From contig JAKAWF010000007.1 of the NCBI GenBank assembly GCA_021817025.1, forward strand, positions 1 through 31,055: a DNA stretch of 31,055 bases, written 5' to 3'. Below, piece by piece: positions 8,210 to 15,929 of the stretch (the first letter of the stretch is position 1; every line of letters begins with the position of its first letter). Origin of the DNA: a bacterium (lineage in GTDB: Bacteria; Chloroflexota; Dormibacteria; UBA8260; Bog-877). Made by a program: the position numbers and the translations under genes. The notes beneath the pieces were generated by a model. The model was given only the letters and a program-made list of their open reading frames with translations. It ran no database searches and had not been told where the DNA came from.

Positions 8210-8580
8210 GCGCCGAGGACTGGTCACCGAGCGACCTGCCCGCCGTCTCCTACATCCGCGTCGCACCCACCACCACCGATGAGGCGGCACGCCAGGTGCA
8301 GCGCCAGCGGGCGCAGATCGCGCTCGCCGCACAGCGTCTCAGGTTGCGGATGGCCGACGAGTTCGTTGATGTCGGCTACTCGGGGACGAGCATGGACCGC
8401 CCTGACCTGCGCCGACTACTCGATCATGTTGCCGCTCATCAGGTCGGCTACTGCGTCGTCGCCAGCCGCGACCGGCTCTCTGAGAACCCCGAGGACGCCG
8501 CCGATATTGACGAGGCCCTGGACGACGCGCTGGTCGCAATCGTCGTCGCCGCCGACCACATCGGCCCCGCAGCGACCTGA
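8206..8580 (+). CDS. Serine-recombinase-like protein lacking catalytic residues
   Basis: This 124-residue protein aligns with the resolvase/invertase catalytic domain only: SYIRVAPTTTDEAARQVQRQ, then VGYSGTSMDRPDLRRLLDHV, then VASRDRLSENPEDA. In active enzymes the first motif is Y.RVS with the nucleophilic Ser; here it is Ala (RVA). The DRL.R motif reads DRLSE, so the second active-site Arg is also replaced. No DNA-binding domain follows. It therefore cannot be an active recombinase. It may be a degenerate remnant, or a domesticated oligomerisation domain kept with the membrane protein whose stop it overlaps. Confidence 0.75.
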   Translation: MSAEDWSPSDLPAVSYIRVAPTTTDEAARQVQRQRAQIALAAQRLRLRMADEFVDVGYSGTSMDRPDLRRLLDHVAAHQVGYCVVASRDRLSENPEDAADIDEALDDALVAIVVAADHIGPAAT

Positions 8581-8617
8581 TTGCTTCTATGGGGCCGAGA
8601 CCCCGTGGTGGGGCTCG

Positions 8618-8989
8618 CTACGACACCGTCGCGACCTTCCTGCGACCGCCCGGCCGGATCGTCACGGCCCGCTCGATCAGCACCCGCCGGATCGTCTGAT
8701 CCGCCACGCCAAAGCGCTGACCGAGGTTGTGCAGCGTCCACCCGTCCCGGTAGAGGCGGACCGCCTCGTCGATCTGCGCCTCGGTCATGACCGACCGCGT
8801 CTTGCCCGCACGAGCAACGTGCTTGGCGACCGTCGTGCGATGAAGCTCGTAGACCTTCGCCAGCTCACCGACGCGAGCACCGGCCTCATACTCGGCGATC
8901 AACGCCTCCAGCTCGGCTGGAGCGAGCCGCCGCTGAGCCTGCCGCAGCACCCGTACGTTCGGACCCCGCGCATCCTCAAACACCGTCAC
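8618..8989 (-). CDS. Orphan helix-turn-helix protein related to recombinase C-termini
   Basis: This 123-residue protein contains two HTH units: LAPAELEALIAEYEAGARVG with ELAKVYELHRTTVAKHVARAG, and MTEAQIDEAVRLYRDGWTLH with NLGQRFGVADQTIRRVLIERA. Such tandem HTHs occur at the C-terminus of resolvase-type recombinases and as stand-alone proteins in actinomycete mobile DNA. GTG 8989 is preceded by CAGGAGGAG at ideal spacing, which favours this start over longer in-frame options to 9322. It converges on the dead recombinase-like gene with a 37-bp gap; together they resemble the two halves of a recombinase. Confidence 0.7.
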   Translation of the reverse strand: MTVFEDARGPNVRVLRQAQRRLAPAELEALIAEYEAGARVGELAKVYELHRTTVAKHVARAGKTRSVMTEAQIDEAVRLYRDGWTLHNLGQRFGVADQTIRRVLIERAVTIRPGGRRKVATVS

Positions 8990-9042
8990 CGGCTCCTCCT
9001 GAACCACCTTGCGCCCCTTGCCGACCCGACGAAGTAGGCGCT

Positions 9043-9255
9043 TTACCAGGGATTTCCCAGCAGGACCAGAGTTTGAGAACTCTCTACGTAGGTCCACCAG
9101 CCCATTGACCCGCGGATTCCTGACGCCGTTGGGCACGCTACCTGGATCGGGCCCCCGACCCGGCGCGCCGACACCGGCAGCTTGCCATCTCGGAACCACC
9201 GACATGCGCTCCCCGGGCGAATGCCCTGTGGCCCCGCCCACTCCTTCAAGGTCAT
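9043..9255 (-). pseudogene. Fragment of an IS607-type serine recombinase (TnpA N-terminus)
   Basis: The first 35 or so residues, beginning MTLKEWAGPQGIRPGSACRW and continuing FRDGKLPVSARRVGG, match the MerR-like HTH that starts IS607-family TnpA proteins, where a .L.EWA...G....A.RWFR.G.LPV pattern is characteristic. After PIQV the frame loses resemblance and stops at 9043, and no resolvase catalytic domain follows. This is a truncated remnant of an IS607 element. Its ATG overlaps the end of the upstream minus-strand frame (stop at 9252-9254). Confidence 0.6.
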
Positions 9256-9935
9256 CTCCGCCCACCATAGCCCACCGTACGAGCAACTGTTCGCGATCCC
9301 TCCCGGGGCAACCGCCAGCCACGGCCCGCTCGGGGCGAAGGCAGGCCGGAACCTGGGCCGGGGAGCGAGTCGGGGGTGCGGAGCGTGCTGGGGGCGATGT
9401 TGAGGGCCTCCAAGTCTCCCCCTTCAGGGCCGGCCAGGTTGTTTACCGACAGGGCCTCCAGCGTGCCGTTGGCGCTGAATGCGAGAGTGGCGATCGAGGT
9501 CGACAGGCACGACGGGACCGGCGGCGGTGCGGTCGATCCGTTGGTCGAATCGACCCACAGATAGCGGCGAGCTTGCCCGAAGATGTCGAGGGCGGCTGCC
9601 AGGCGCCCCCCGGAGGTGGCCCCCAGCGAGAACCACATCCCGTTCGGCGCGTTCTCCAACACCGACGGCCGGGGGGTCGCCGGCACGAACCGATACCACC
9701 AGGTTCCCACCCACGCCAGTACCTGATTCGCCCCGCTGTCAGTACCAAGAGCGTCCGCCACCGCGTCAGAACTGCGCTGGCGCTGCCGATCGGCGTCGCC
9801 GTGCCGGAGGATGGTGCCCGGAGCCGGCAAGGGGACTGGCGAGCCGGTTGCCAGGGAAGATGGTTTCGCACAACCACAAGTCGGGCCCACCGCAACCGCG
9901 CAGAGCGCCCAGGAGGGATCGAGAAGCCGAGACAG
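9252..9935 (-). pseudogene. Probable secreted protein, likely truncated at its 3' end
   Basis: Most of this frame reads like protein: SDAVADALGTDSGANQVLAW, VGTWWYRFVPATPRPSVLEN, GMWFSLGATSGGRLAAALDI and STSIATLAFSANGTLEALSV. The last 40 or so residues are Pro/Gly/Arg-rich and look like read-through into foreign DNA near 9350. The N-terminus SRLLDPSWALCAVAVGPTCG is signal-peptide-like with a poor lipobox. The best ribosome site (GGGAGG, 9943-9948) points to a CTG codon at 9935, so either a rare start is used or the original start is lost. I recognise no family. The gene may have been cut by arrival of the mobile DNA to its left. Confidence 0.4.
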
Positions 9936-10085
9936 GGTGAACCTCCCGTGGCGGGACCGGATCCTCGCAGGTCGCCCCAGCGCTTCGCCCGCAGATGCGG
10001 AAGGGCTCTCGGTCCAGGTCCCCAGCCGCATCAGAGGCGGCTTCGCCCGCGCGGACCCCGGCGCACGTGCGATCCTTACTCTCCC

Positions 10086-10898
10086 ATGCGCAACCCAGGG
10101 AGCCGCGAGCTCCGTCGACGCCAGGCCCGGATGGAGAGCCAGCAGCGGAACTCGGCCCGCGAGCGGGCGCAGGCACCCAGTCGCGACGAGATCATGCGCC
10201 GCGGAGGGCTGCTGGAGGGACTCGCCCCGAGCATGGTCAGCCGGCTGGCGATCGCCTCTTTGGCGGGCGGCATGGTCCTGATCGGCGCCGCCGTCCTCGG
10301 CCTGCTGGTGGAGCTTGGCCAGCACGACCTCTTCCTCGGCATCGTGATCGTGCTGGTGGCGGCGGTGATGGCCGGGACCACGCTCTCGATCACCGCTCCG
10401 GCATTCCTCACGGCCAGAGGGGATCGCAAGGCCCAGCCCCGAAACATCCAGGGGCCGCTGGTCGGCGCGAGCCGCATCTCCCCCACCCCGACCCTGGCCA
10501 CGGTCGCGGTCACGGTGGGCAAGAGCGTCGAGCAGTTTCGGGTGCGGCGCGAGTTCTTCGAGCGGGTCAAGTCGGGGGCCACGGTGGTGGGGCTGACGGT
10601 CACTCCTGGCCTCAACTACGTGCAGACGCTGACCGTGATCCGGCGGGACCGGATGGCGGTGATGAAGGAGCCGCCGGTGAGCCGGGCCATGCTGATCTCG
10701 GTCTGGCTGCCCATCATCTCCCTCGGGTCCCTGGTGGCGGGGCTGGGGGTGGGCTGCCTCATCGGCGTGGTGCTGCCCTTGGGCAGCAACGCCCTCCATC
10801 CGCTGGTGGCCTTGGTGCTGGCGGCGGCGGTGGCCGGCACGGTCGCCCTGGGCACCCGCTGGTACAGCCACAGGTTGGTCTCGCAGCTCGGCCTCTGA
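10086..10898 (+). CDS. Four-helix membrane protein of unknown function
   Basis: The protein has about 270 residues. The N-terminus (about 60 residues) is polar and Arg/Gln-rich. Two helices follow (LAIASLAGGMVLIGAAVLGL; FLGIVIVLVAAVMAGTTLSI), then a soluble stretch of about 110 residues rich in beta-type sequence (TLATVAVTVGKSVEQFRVRR; GATVVGLTVTPGLNYVQTLT), and two more helices (MLISVWLPIISLGSLVAGLG; ALHPLVALVLAAAVAGTVAL). I recognise no family. The start is uncertain: ATG 10086 lacks a clear ribosome site, and internal ATGs before ESQQRN or RRGGLLEG are possible. It diverges from the secreted-protein frame. Confidence 0.65.
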   Translation: MRNPGSRELRRRQARMESQQRNSARERAQAPSRDEIMRRGGLLEGLAPSMVSRLAIASLAGGMVLIGAAVLGLLVELGQHDLFLGIVIVLVAAVMAGTTLSITAPAFLTARGDRKAQPRNIQGPLVGASRISPTPTLATVAVTVGKSVEQFRVRREFFERVKSGATVVGLTVTPGLNYVQTLTVIRRDRMAVMKEPPVSRAMLISVWLPIISLGSLVAGLGVGCLIGVVLPLGSNALHPLVALVLAAAVAGTVALGTRWYSHRLVSQLGL

Positions 10899-12036
10899 GC
10901 CAACGGCCCTGGCCTTCAGGGTCGGTTGGTCTGGGATACGACTCGGCAGCCGTAAGCTCGACCAGCAAGGAAGAGGCCTCCAGCGCCTGCTTCCCGGCTT
11001 GTCTCTGGAGGCTGGTCGAAGACCGAGACGAGCCTACCACCACTCCCCACCCTGGGACCGTGTGAGCGCTGCGGCGCGGATCACTGGGTGGTCTGGGGCC
11101 GCGGCCGACCTCGCTTGCCTCGTTAGTACGCGCAGGGAAGGATGCTCCGCTTCCGTACGTCAGCACGGCCAGCGGTGCCACAGGACCCGATCCGTCTCCC
11201 CAGCAGAGGTGGTGCCCAACTCCAGGTGCGCCCGCTCGGTGATCACGACCGTCTTGGAGCGGCGCGAGCACGGATGGTCCTGGGAGCGCTGCGCGGAGGC
11301 CTGCACCTCCGACGGACTTGTGGCGGCGTCTGTGGTCCGCCGTTGGCACAGGTGCTTCGGGAACGGCGGCGGGCCCGACCAACGCAGTACGCCCTTCTCA
11401 ACCGGCTCAGAAGCTGCCAGGCCAAGCGAGCCGGCCGGGATCCGGAGTTTCGAACCTCAACAGCAGCAACAATGGGCACGCAGTCCACCACCAGGGGAAC
11501 CTTCACTGAGGACTGGGCGGCCCGGACCCGGCCAGCACCCTGGGGTGCGTCGGTCTGGACGTGGGTCGGCGCAGCCACCTAGTGGCAGCTGTCCCCAGGG
11601 CGGCATGGAGACCGGAGCCTGGGAGCGGATGGGGTGCGAAGCATCTCCACCGTGGCCGCCGGCCCGGGCTGGGCCCAACCACAAGCCCCACCCTCACCCG
11701 GTGTCCTCGCGACGTCGGGTCCTCTCCCCGCCCGCGGCAGCCGCGGTCAACGGCCAGCGTCCGGAGGGGGGTGCCCCCCAGGCCGGCGTCGCCACGGCAC
11801 CCGGCCAGGACACCGGTGCGCAACCCTGCCCGGCCCCACCCCGGGACCGTCCCGGATGGGTGTCGCTCGGGCGCGGCTTCCACCGCAACGCCCATGCCAC
11901 CGCGGTCGTCCCTCGGGGTGACTTCGGTCCCCAGGCGCTCGGCCACGCTCCGCCTGGAGTTCGACAGACGTTCGGCCCGGCCACTTCGTCCAGGGGCCGG
12001 CGCCGCCCGGACCAGGGGCCGCCAGCCGCTTCCTGC
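10899..12036. other. Gene-poor region with decayed mobile DNA
   Basis: About 1.1 kb without an intact gene. The recognisable part is the broken zinc-ribbon/HTH gene at 11061-11420. Around 11546-11593 a plus-strand frame reads CVGLDVGRRSHLVAAV, reminiscent of the start of IS110-type transposases, but nothing that follows supports it. The rest shows no coding signal I trust. Confidence 0.45.
11061..11420 (+). pseudogene. Degenerate zinc-ribbon/HTH transposase-like gene (DUF6431-like)
   Basis: One frame from 11061 gives CERCGADHWVVWGRGRPRLP and then a stop. A second frame carries on with LVSTRREGC, QRCHRTRSVSPAE, SVITTVLERREHGWSWERCA and ASVVRRWHRCFGNG. Read together they give C..C, W..GR..R, C..CHRT..L/SP and an HTH ending VVRRW. 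This is the layout of zinc-ribbon proteins found beside actinobacterial insertion sequences (I recall DUF6431). A frameshift near 11115-11120 separates the halves, so the gene is dead. The family name is from memory and uncertain; the frameshift is visible. Confidence 0.4.
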
Positions 12037-12042
12037 TAGACT
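12034..12042 (+). promoter_or_regulatory. Candidate -10 element for rpsF-ssb-rpsR
   Basis: TGCTAGACT includes TAGACT (12037-12042) with a TG one base upstream, an extended -10. No good -35 lies 16-18 bp upstream. The element is 64 bp before the rpsF start and is identical to hexamers before serA and before the DUF2157 gene. Confidence 0.4.
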
Positions 12043-12106
12043 GCCAGAGTCACCTGCACCCGGTCCCCAGCCGGCTGCAACCCCACAGGATCTGGGAGGC
12101 GCCTGC

Positions 12107-12625
12107 TTGCTGCGCGAGTACGAACTCTTCTACATCGTTCGCCCCGACGTGGACGAGGAACAGGTGCGCACCGCCATGGACGAGGTGGCCTCCATGGTCG
12201 CCGGTCATGGCGGCGAGGTCACCAAGTCGTCGCTGTGGGGCAGGCGGAGGCTGGCATACACCATCGCCGGTTTCACGGATGGCTACTACGCCCTCAAGGA
12301 GATCAGCCTTCCCGGCGAGAAGCTGCGTGAGCTCGAGCGGCAGCTGATTCTGGACGAGCGCGTGATCCGGCAGATGATCACTCTCAGGCAGGTCTACTAC
12401 CTGCCCGAGGGCGAGGATCGCCGCGGCCGGGTGCGGACGCGCAGCAAGGATCGGGCGGCGGCGCGGGCGGAGGGGATCGCCCCCGAAGAGGTCCTCGCGG
12501 GGGACGTTTCCGACGAGGACCCGGCCCCGGAGTTCGACGAGTTTGACGAGGTCGCGGAGTCCGATGGGGACGCGGGTGAGGTCGCCGGCGAGCTGGCGGC
12601 CGACGAGGGGAGCGGGGAGGGATAG
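12107..12625 (+). CDS. rpsF: 30S ribosomal protein S6 with long acidic tail
   Basis: Ribosomal protein S6 binds S18 and 16S rRNA in the platform of the small subunit. The core, YELFYIVRPDVDEEQVRTAM through SSLWGRRRLAYTIAGFTDGY, ALKEISLPGEKLRELERQLI and VIRQMITLRQVYYLPEG, is full length (about 100 residues). A basic linker (RRGRVRTRSKDRAAARAEG) and a strongly acidic tail (SDEDPAPEFDEFDEVAESDG and on) bring it to 172 residues, well above the usual 95-135. TTG 12107 is preceded by GGGAGG at 7-nt spacing and immediately gives LREYELFYIVRP. The ssb gene begins 2 bp after its stop. Confidence 0.93.
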   Translation: MLREYELFYIVRPDVDEEQVRTAMDEVASMVAGHGGEVTKSSLWGRRRLAYTIAGFTDGYYALKEISLPGEKLRELERQLILDERVIRQMITLRQVYYLPEGEDRRGRVRTRSKDRAAARAEGIAPEEVLAGDVSDEDPAPEFDEFDEVAESDGDAGEVAGELAADEGSGEG

Positions 12626-12627
12626 CG

Positions 12628-13101
12628 ATGGCTGGTTCTCTCAACCGGGTGATGTTGATCGGGCGCTGCACAGCTGACCCGGAGATGCGCTATCTCCCCA
12701 GCGGGCTGCCTGTCACCCAACTTCGGATTGCGACCAATCGGTACAGCACCTCCCAGGAGGGTGAGCGGCGCGAGTTCACCGACTATCACGACGTGGTGGT
12801 CTGGAACATGGGCGGGCGCAAGCTGGCCGAGCTGGCCGGGCAGTACCTCAAGAAGGGCAGCTTGGCCTACATCGAGGGCCGGCTCCAGACCCGCTCCTGG
12901 GATGGGCAGGACGGTCAGAAGCGCTACCGCACCGAGGTCAACGCCAGCGACATCCAGTTCCTGGAGTCGCGGACCAGCGAGGGCGGGGATTCCGGCCCCC
13001 GGGTTGCCCCCTTCCCCCCGGCCGCGGCCAGGGGCGATGGGCCGCCCGATCCCGTGGAGACGCCTGACGGCGACATCGACCCCGATGACATCCCCTTCTA
13101 G
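12628..13101 (+). CDS. ssb: Single-stranded DNA-binding protein
   Basis: This 157-residue protein has an OB fold: [51 protein letters not shown] and [20 protein letters not shown] Pro/Gly-rich linker leads to the conserved acidic tip DIDPDDIPF, which recruits repair and replication partners. Length and architecture are those of a replicative SSB. The start has a GGAGGG ribosome site and sits 2 bp downstream of rpsF, in the standard rpsF-ssb-rpsR order. Confidence 0.95.
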   Translation: MAGSLNRVMLIGRCTADPEMRYLPSGLPVTQLRIATNRYSTSQEGERREFTDYHDVVVWNMGGRKLAELAGQYLKKGSLAYIEGRLQTRSWDGQDGQKRYRTEVNASDIQFLESRTSEGGDSGPRVAPFPPAAARGDGPPDPVETPDGDIDPDDIPF

Positions 13102-13142
13102 GCGCAGTTGAGTCGAGCAAGCGGAGGCTAGGAAGAGCAAAC

Positions 13143-13376
13143 ATGTCGGAGTACGCGCGGCGTCGTCCGCGCAAGGTGTGCAACTTCTGCTTGGAGCGGA
13201 TCGTGGACGTCGACCACAAGGATGTGGCCCGCCTGCGCCGCTACATCAGCGAACGGGGCAAGATCCTGCCTCGCCGTGTGACTGGGACCTGCGCGCTTCA
13301 CCAGCGCCGTCTGACCGTGGCCCTCAAGCGGGCGCGGCACATGGCCCTGCTGCCCTTCTCCACCGACCAGCGCTGA
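13143..13376 (+). CDS. rpsR: 30S ribosomal protein S18
   Basis: This 77-residue protein has [40 protein letters not shown] and [20 protein letters not shown]. It keeps the cysteines of the zinc-binding (C+) form of S18 (C..C near residues 14-17 and the TGTC..HQR cysteine). The acidic start [10 protein letters not shown] is ordinary. It follows ssb after a 41-bp gap that contains GGAAGAG before ATG. The usual next gene, rplI, is absent here. Confidence 0.95.
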   Translation: MSEYARRRPRKVCNFCLERIVDVDHKDVARLRRYISERGKILPRRVTGTCALHQRRLTVALKRARHMALLPFSTDQR

Positions 13377-13422
13377 GCCCGCGGCGGTAGTCCGTCCGCG
13401 GACCGGCCGCAGGCATAGCGCG

Positions 13423-13428
13423 TAGAGT
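13423..13428 (+). promoter_or_regulatory. Candidate -10 element (TAGAGT) for the ROK kinase gene
   Basis: TAGAGT lies 34 bp before ATG 13463, with a GAGG ribosome site between. It closely resembles the TAGACT hexamers before other genes in the window. No clear -35 is seen. Confidence 0.35.
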
Positions 13429-13462
13429 GTGTCGGCACCAGTCGACCTACGAGGATCAGCGC

Positions 13463-14254
13463 ATGGCCACACCCGCCAAGTCACGCCGCAGTCCGGTGAC
13501 CCTGTCGCTGGACGTGGGGGGAACCGGCATCAAGGGCGACACCCTGGATCTCCGGGGGGCGACCACCGCCGACCGGGTTCGGGTGCCCACCAGCTATCCG
13601 CTCTCGCCCCAGTCCCTGGTCGAGGTGTTCGGGGAGATCGCCTCGCGGCTGCCCACCTTCGACCGCGTCTCGGTGGGCTTCCCGGGGGTGGTGCGGGGCG
13701 GTCTGATCCTCAGTGCGCCCCACTTCGTCCGCCGGGGAGGCGACGACACCCCGGTGGTCCCGGAGCTGGAGCGGGCGTGGCTCAGGTTCGATCTGGCGGG
13801 GGCCACCGCGAAGGCTCTCGGCAAGCCTGTCAGGGTCGCCAACGACGCTGAGGTCCAGGGTATGGCGGTGGTCCAGGGCCACGGGCTGGAGGTGGTGCTG
13901 ACGCTGGGTACCGGGGTGGGCAGCGCCGTCTTTAGGGAGGGGCGGCTGGCGCCCCATCTGGAGCTGGCGCACCATCCCCTGCACCAGAACCGCACCTACA
14001 ACGAGGACCTCGGTGACCAGGTGCGCAAGCGCATCGGGAGCAAACGCTGGAACAAGCGGGTGGTGCGGATGGTGGGGGTGGTGCGGGCGCTGCTGTTCTT
14101 TGACCACCTCTATGTCGGCGGCGGCAACTCCGCCGCCGTGAAGGTCGATCTGGGGCCGGATGTGACCCTGGTGGACAACGACGCCGGCATCCTGGGCGGG
14201 ATCAAGCTCTGGGAGCAACCGTCCGAACGGGGCAAGCCGGCTCCGATAGACTGA
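13463..14254 (+). CDS. ROK-family sugar kinase, polyphosphate glucokinase-like
   Basis: This 263-residue protein starts with the phosphate-binding SLDVGGTGIKGDTLD. It then shows VSVGFPGVVRGGLILSAPHF, the catalytic-Asp segment RVANDAEVQGMAVVQGHGLE and the second phosphate loop VLTLGTGVGSAVFREG. The C-terminus ends in DHLYVGGGNSA and VTLVDNDAGILGGIKLWE. It lacks the CxCGxxGCxE zinc motif of many ROK proteins, as do actinobacterial polyphosphate/ATP glucokinases (PpgK), which it most resembles. It probably phosphorylates glucose, with polyphosphate possible as donor. ATG 13463 has GAGG 8 nt upstream; an upstream in-frame ATG at 13427 is rejected. Confidence 0.8.
   Translation: MATPAKSRRSPVTLSLDVGGTGIKGDTLDLRGATTADRVRVPTSYPLSPQSLVEVFGEIASRLPTFDRVSVGFPGVVRGGLILSAPHFVRRGGDDTPVVPELERAWLRFDLAGATAKALGKPVRVANDAEVQGMAVVQGHGLEVVLTLGTGVGSAVFREGRLAPHLELAHHPLHQNRTYNEDLGDQVRKRIGSKRWNKRVVRMVGVVRALLFFDHLYVGGGNSAAVKVDLGPDVTLVDNDAGILGGIKLWEQPSERGKPAPID
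14247..14252 (+). promoter_or_regulatory. Candidate -10 element (TAGACT) for serA
   Basis: TAGACT overlaps the last codons of the ROK kinase gene, 75 bp before the serA start. It matches the hexamers before rpsF and the DUF2157 gene; no good -35 is evident. Confidence 0.3.
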
Positions 14255-14326
14255 GGAGACATCCCGGCGAGCGGTGGCCCTCTTCCCGGGCAAGCCAGTC
14301 AGCGATCAGTTTGGAGGGCAGCTGCC

Positions 14327-15922
14327 TTGAAGTCATCCGGCGAGCCGGCACCGCGGATTCTGGTGGCGGACCCCATTGCGGAGGACGGGGTTCGCAAGCT
14401 CCGCGAGAGCGCCGACGTGGAGCTCGTGCAGAGGCTTTCCGAGGACGAGCTGGTGGCGCGGATCGGCCCCTTCGCGGCGCTGGTCGTGCGCAGTGAGACC
14501 AAGGTCACCAGGCGCGTGATCGAGGCGGGCGTCAACCTGAGGGTCATCGGCAGGGCGGGGGTCGGGGTGGACAACATCGACCTCGATGCCGCCACCGCGA
14601 ACGGCATTCTGGTGGTCAACGCGCCCACCGGCAACACCGTGGCCGCGGCCGAGCACACGATCGCGCTCATGCTCGCCATGAGTCGCAACGTGGCGGTCGG
14701 CGACGCCTCCCTGAGGGCCGGTCGTTGGGACCGCTCCAAGCTGGTCGGGAGCGAGCTGCGCGGCAAGACCCTGGGGGTGGTGGGCTTGGGCAAGATCGGC
14801 GCCGAGGTGGCCCGGATCGCGCTCGCTTTGCAGATGAGGGTGATCGCGTTCGATCCCCTGGTGGCAACCGAGCGAGCCGCCCAGCTCGGGGTCCAGCTGG
14901 GGTCGCTGGAGGCGGTCCTGGGAGGGGCGGACATCCTGACCCTCCACACCCCCCTCAACGATGGCACCCGCGGCCTGATCGGGGCCAAGCAGCTGGCTCT
15001 GATGCCGCCGGGGGCCCGGGTCATCAATGTGGGCAGGGGTGGGCTCCTCGACGAGGACGCGCTCGCCGAGGCGGTGGCATCGGGGCACCTGGCCGGGGCG
15101 GCGGTGGACGTGTTCGTCAAGGAGCCGTTGCCGCCGGGGCACCCTTTCCTCTCGGAGCCGCGAATTCTCATAACGCCCCACTTGGGTGCCTCCACGGTGG
15201 AGGCTCAGGTGTCGGTCGCCACCGACGTCGCCGAGCAGATCATGGAGGTCCTCGCCGGGCGGCCGGCGCGCTGGTCGGTCAACGCCCCCCGCGTCGCCCA
15301 GGAGGAGATCGCGGTGGTGGTGCCCTATCAGGACCTCGCGCTGCGCATGGGCAGCCTCTGGGCCCAGCTCGGTGGCGGCGCGGTGCGCCGGGTGGAGCTC
15401 ATCTACCGGGGTGAGGTGGGCCGGGTGCAGTCGGCGGCCATCACCGCCGAGGCCCTGGGAGGTATGCTGCGGCACTTCTCGCAGGACCGGGTGACCGCGG
15501 TCAACGCCATCGAGGTCGCCCGTCAGCACGGGATCGAGGTGGATGAGCAGCGCAGCTCCGAGGCCGGCAGCTTCGCCGGAGCACTGCTGCTGAGGGTGGA
15601 TGGCGAGGGGCCGCGCGAGATCGAGGGGACGGTTGTGCTCGGCGAGCCTCGGGTGATGCGAATCGACGGCCTGCGGATGAACCTGGTTCCTGTGGGCTCC
15701 TTTCTCATGCTCTACCACCGAGACCGCCCCGGCCTCATCGGTGAGATCGGGCAGCTGCTGGGACAGGGCAACGTCAACATCGCCGAGATGCAGGTGGGCC
15801 GCGACGAGCCTCGGGGCCGCGCGGTCACGGCGGTCCGGGTCGACGATACCGTGCCCCCCGATTTGGCCGCCCGGCTGCGTCGGATCGAGGGGGTTGAGAG
15901 CCTCCACCTGGTGGAGCTCTAG
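14327..15922 (+). CDS. serA: D-3-phosphoglycerate dehydrogenase
   Basis: This enzyme catalyses the first step of serine synthesis, NAD-dependent oxidation of 3-phosphoglycerate. At 531 residues it is the long form. It has a substrate domain (ILVADPIAEDGVRKL), a Rossmann motif GVVGLGKIGAEVARI (about 150-164), catalytic Arg in INVGRGGLLDEDAL (Arg 237), Glu in VKEPLP (about 266) and His in TPHLGASTVEAQ (about 285). An intervening ASB domain and a C-terminal ACT domain (MLYHRDRPGLIGEIGQLLGQ; VNIAEMQVGRD) give serine feedback control in the family. TTG 14327 has GGAGG 9 nt upstream. DUF1015 follows 7 bp after the stop. Confidence 0.95.
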   Translation: MKSSGEPAPRILVADPIAEDGVRKLRESADVELVQRLSEDELVARIGPFAALVVRSETKVTRRVIEAGVNLRVIGRAGVGVDNIDLDAATANGILVVNAPTGNTVAAAEHTIALMLAMSRNVAVGDASLRAGRWDRSKLVGSELRGKTLGVVGLGKIGAEVARIALALQMRVIAFDPLVATERAAQLGVQLGSLEAVLGGADILTLHTPLNDGTRGLIGAKQLALMPPGARVINVGRGGLLDEDALAEAVASGHLAGAAVDVFVKEPLPPGHPFLSEPRILITPHLGASTVEAQVSVATDVAEQIMEVLAGRPARWSVNAPRVAQEEIAVVVPYQDLALRMGSLWAQLGGGAVRRVELIYRGEVGRVQSAAITAEALGGMLRHFSQDRVTAVNAIEVARQHGIEVDEQRSSEAGSFAGALLLRVDGEGPREIEGTVVLGEPRVMRIDGLRMNLVPVGSFLMLYHRDRPGLIGEIGQLLGQGNVNIAEMQVGRDEPRGRAVTAVRVDDTVPPDLAARLRRIEGVESLHLVEL

Positions 15923-15929
15923 GCGGCGC

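Noticed and set aside
9252..10871. Single 539-codon minus-strand gene
   Set aside because: Only the part up to about 9935 reads like protein. Upstream it is antisense to the four-helix membrane protein and rich in His/Asp/Arg shadow codons.
11546..11593. IS110 transposase start (CVGLDVGRRSHLVAAV)
   Set aside because: Sixteen suggestive residues with nothing supportive after them; could be chance.
10999..12039. 346-codon plus-strand gene upstream of rpsF
   Set aside because: Only a short piece resembles a zinc-ribbon/HTH protein, and its N-terminal half lies in another frame; the rest is low-complexity Pro/Arg/Ser.
13395..13404. Terminator at the palindrome GTCCGCGGAC after rpsR
   Set aside because: Short, no loop and no T-run; palindromes of this length are expected by chance in such GC-rich DNA.
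14333..15907. 524-codon minus-strand frame opposite serA
   Set aside because: Mirror of serA codons in GC-rich DNA; composition dominated by His, Asp, Gln and Arg.
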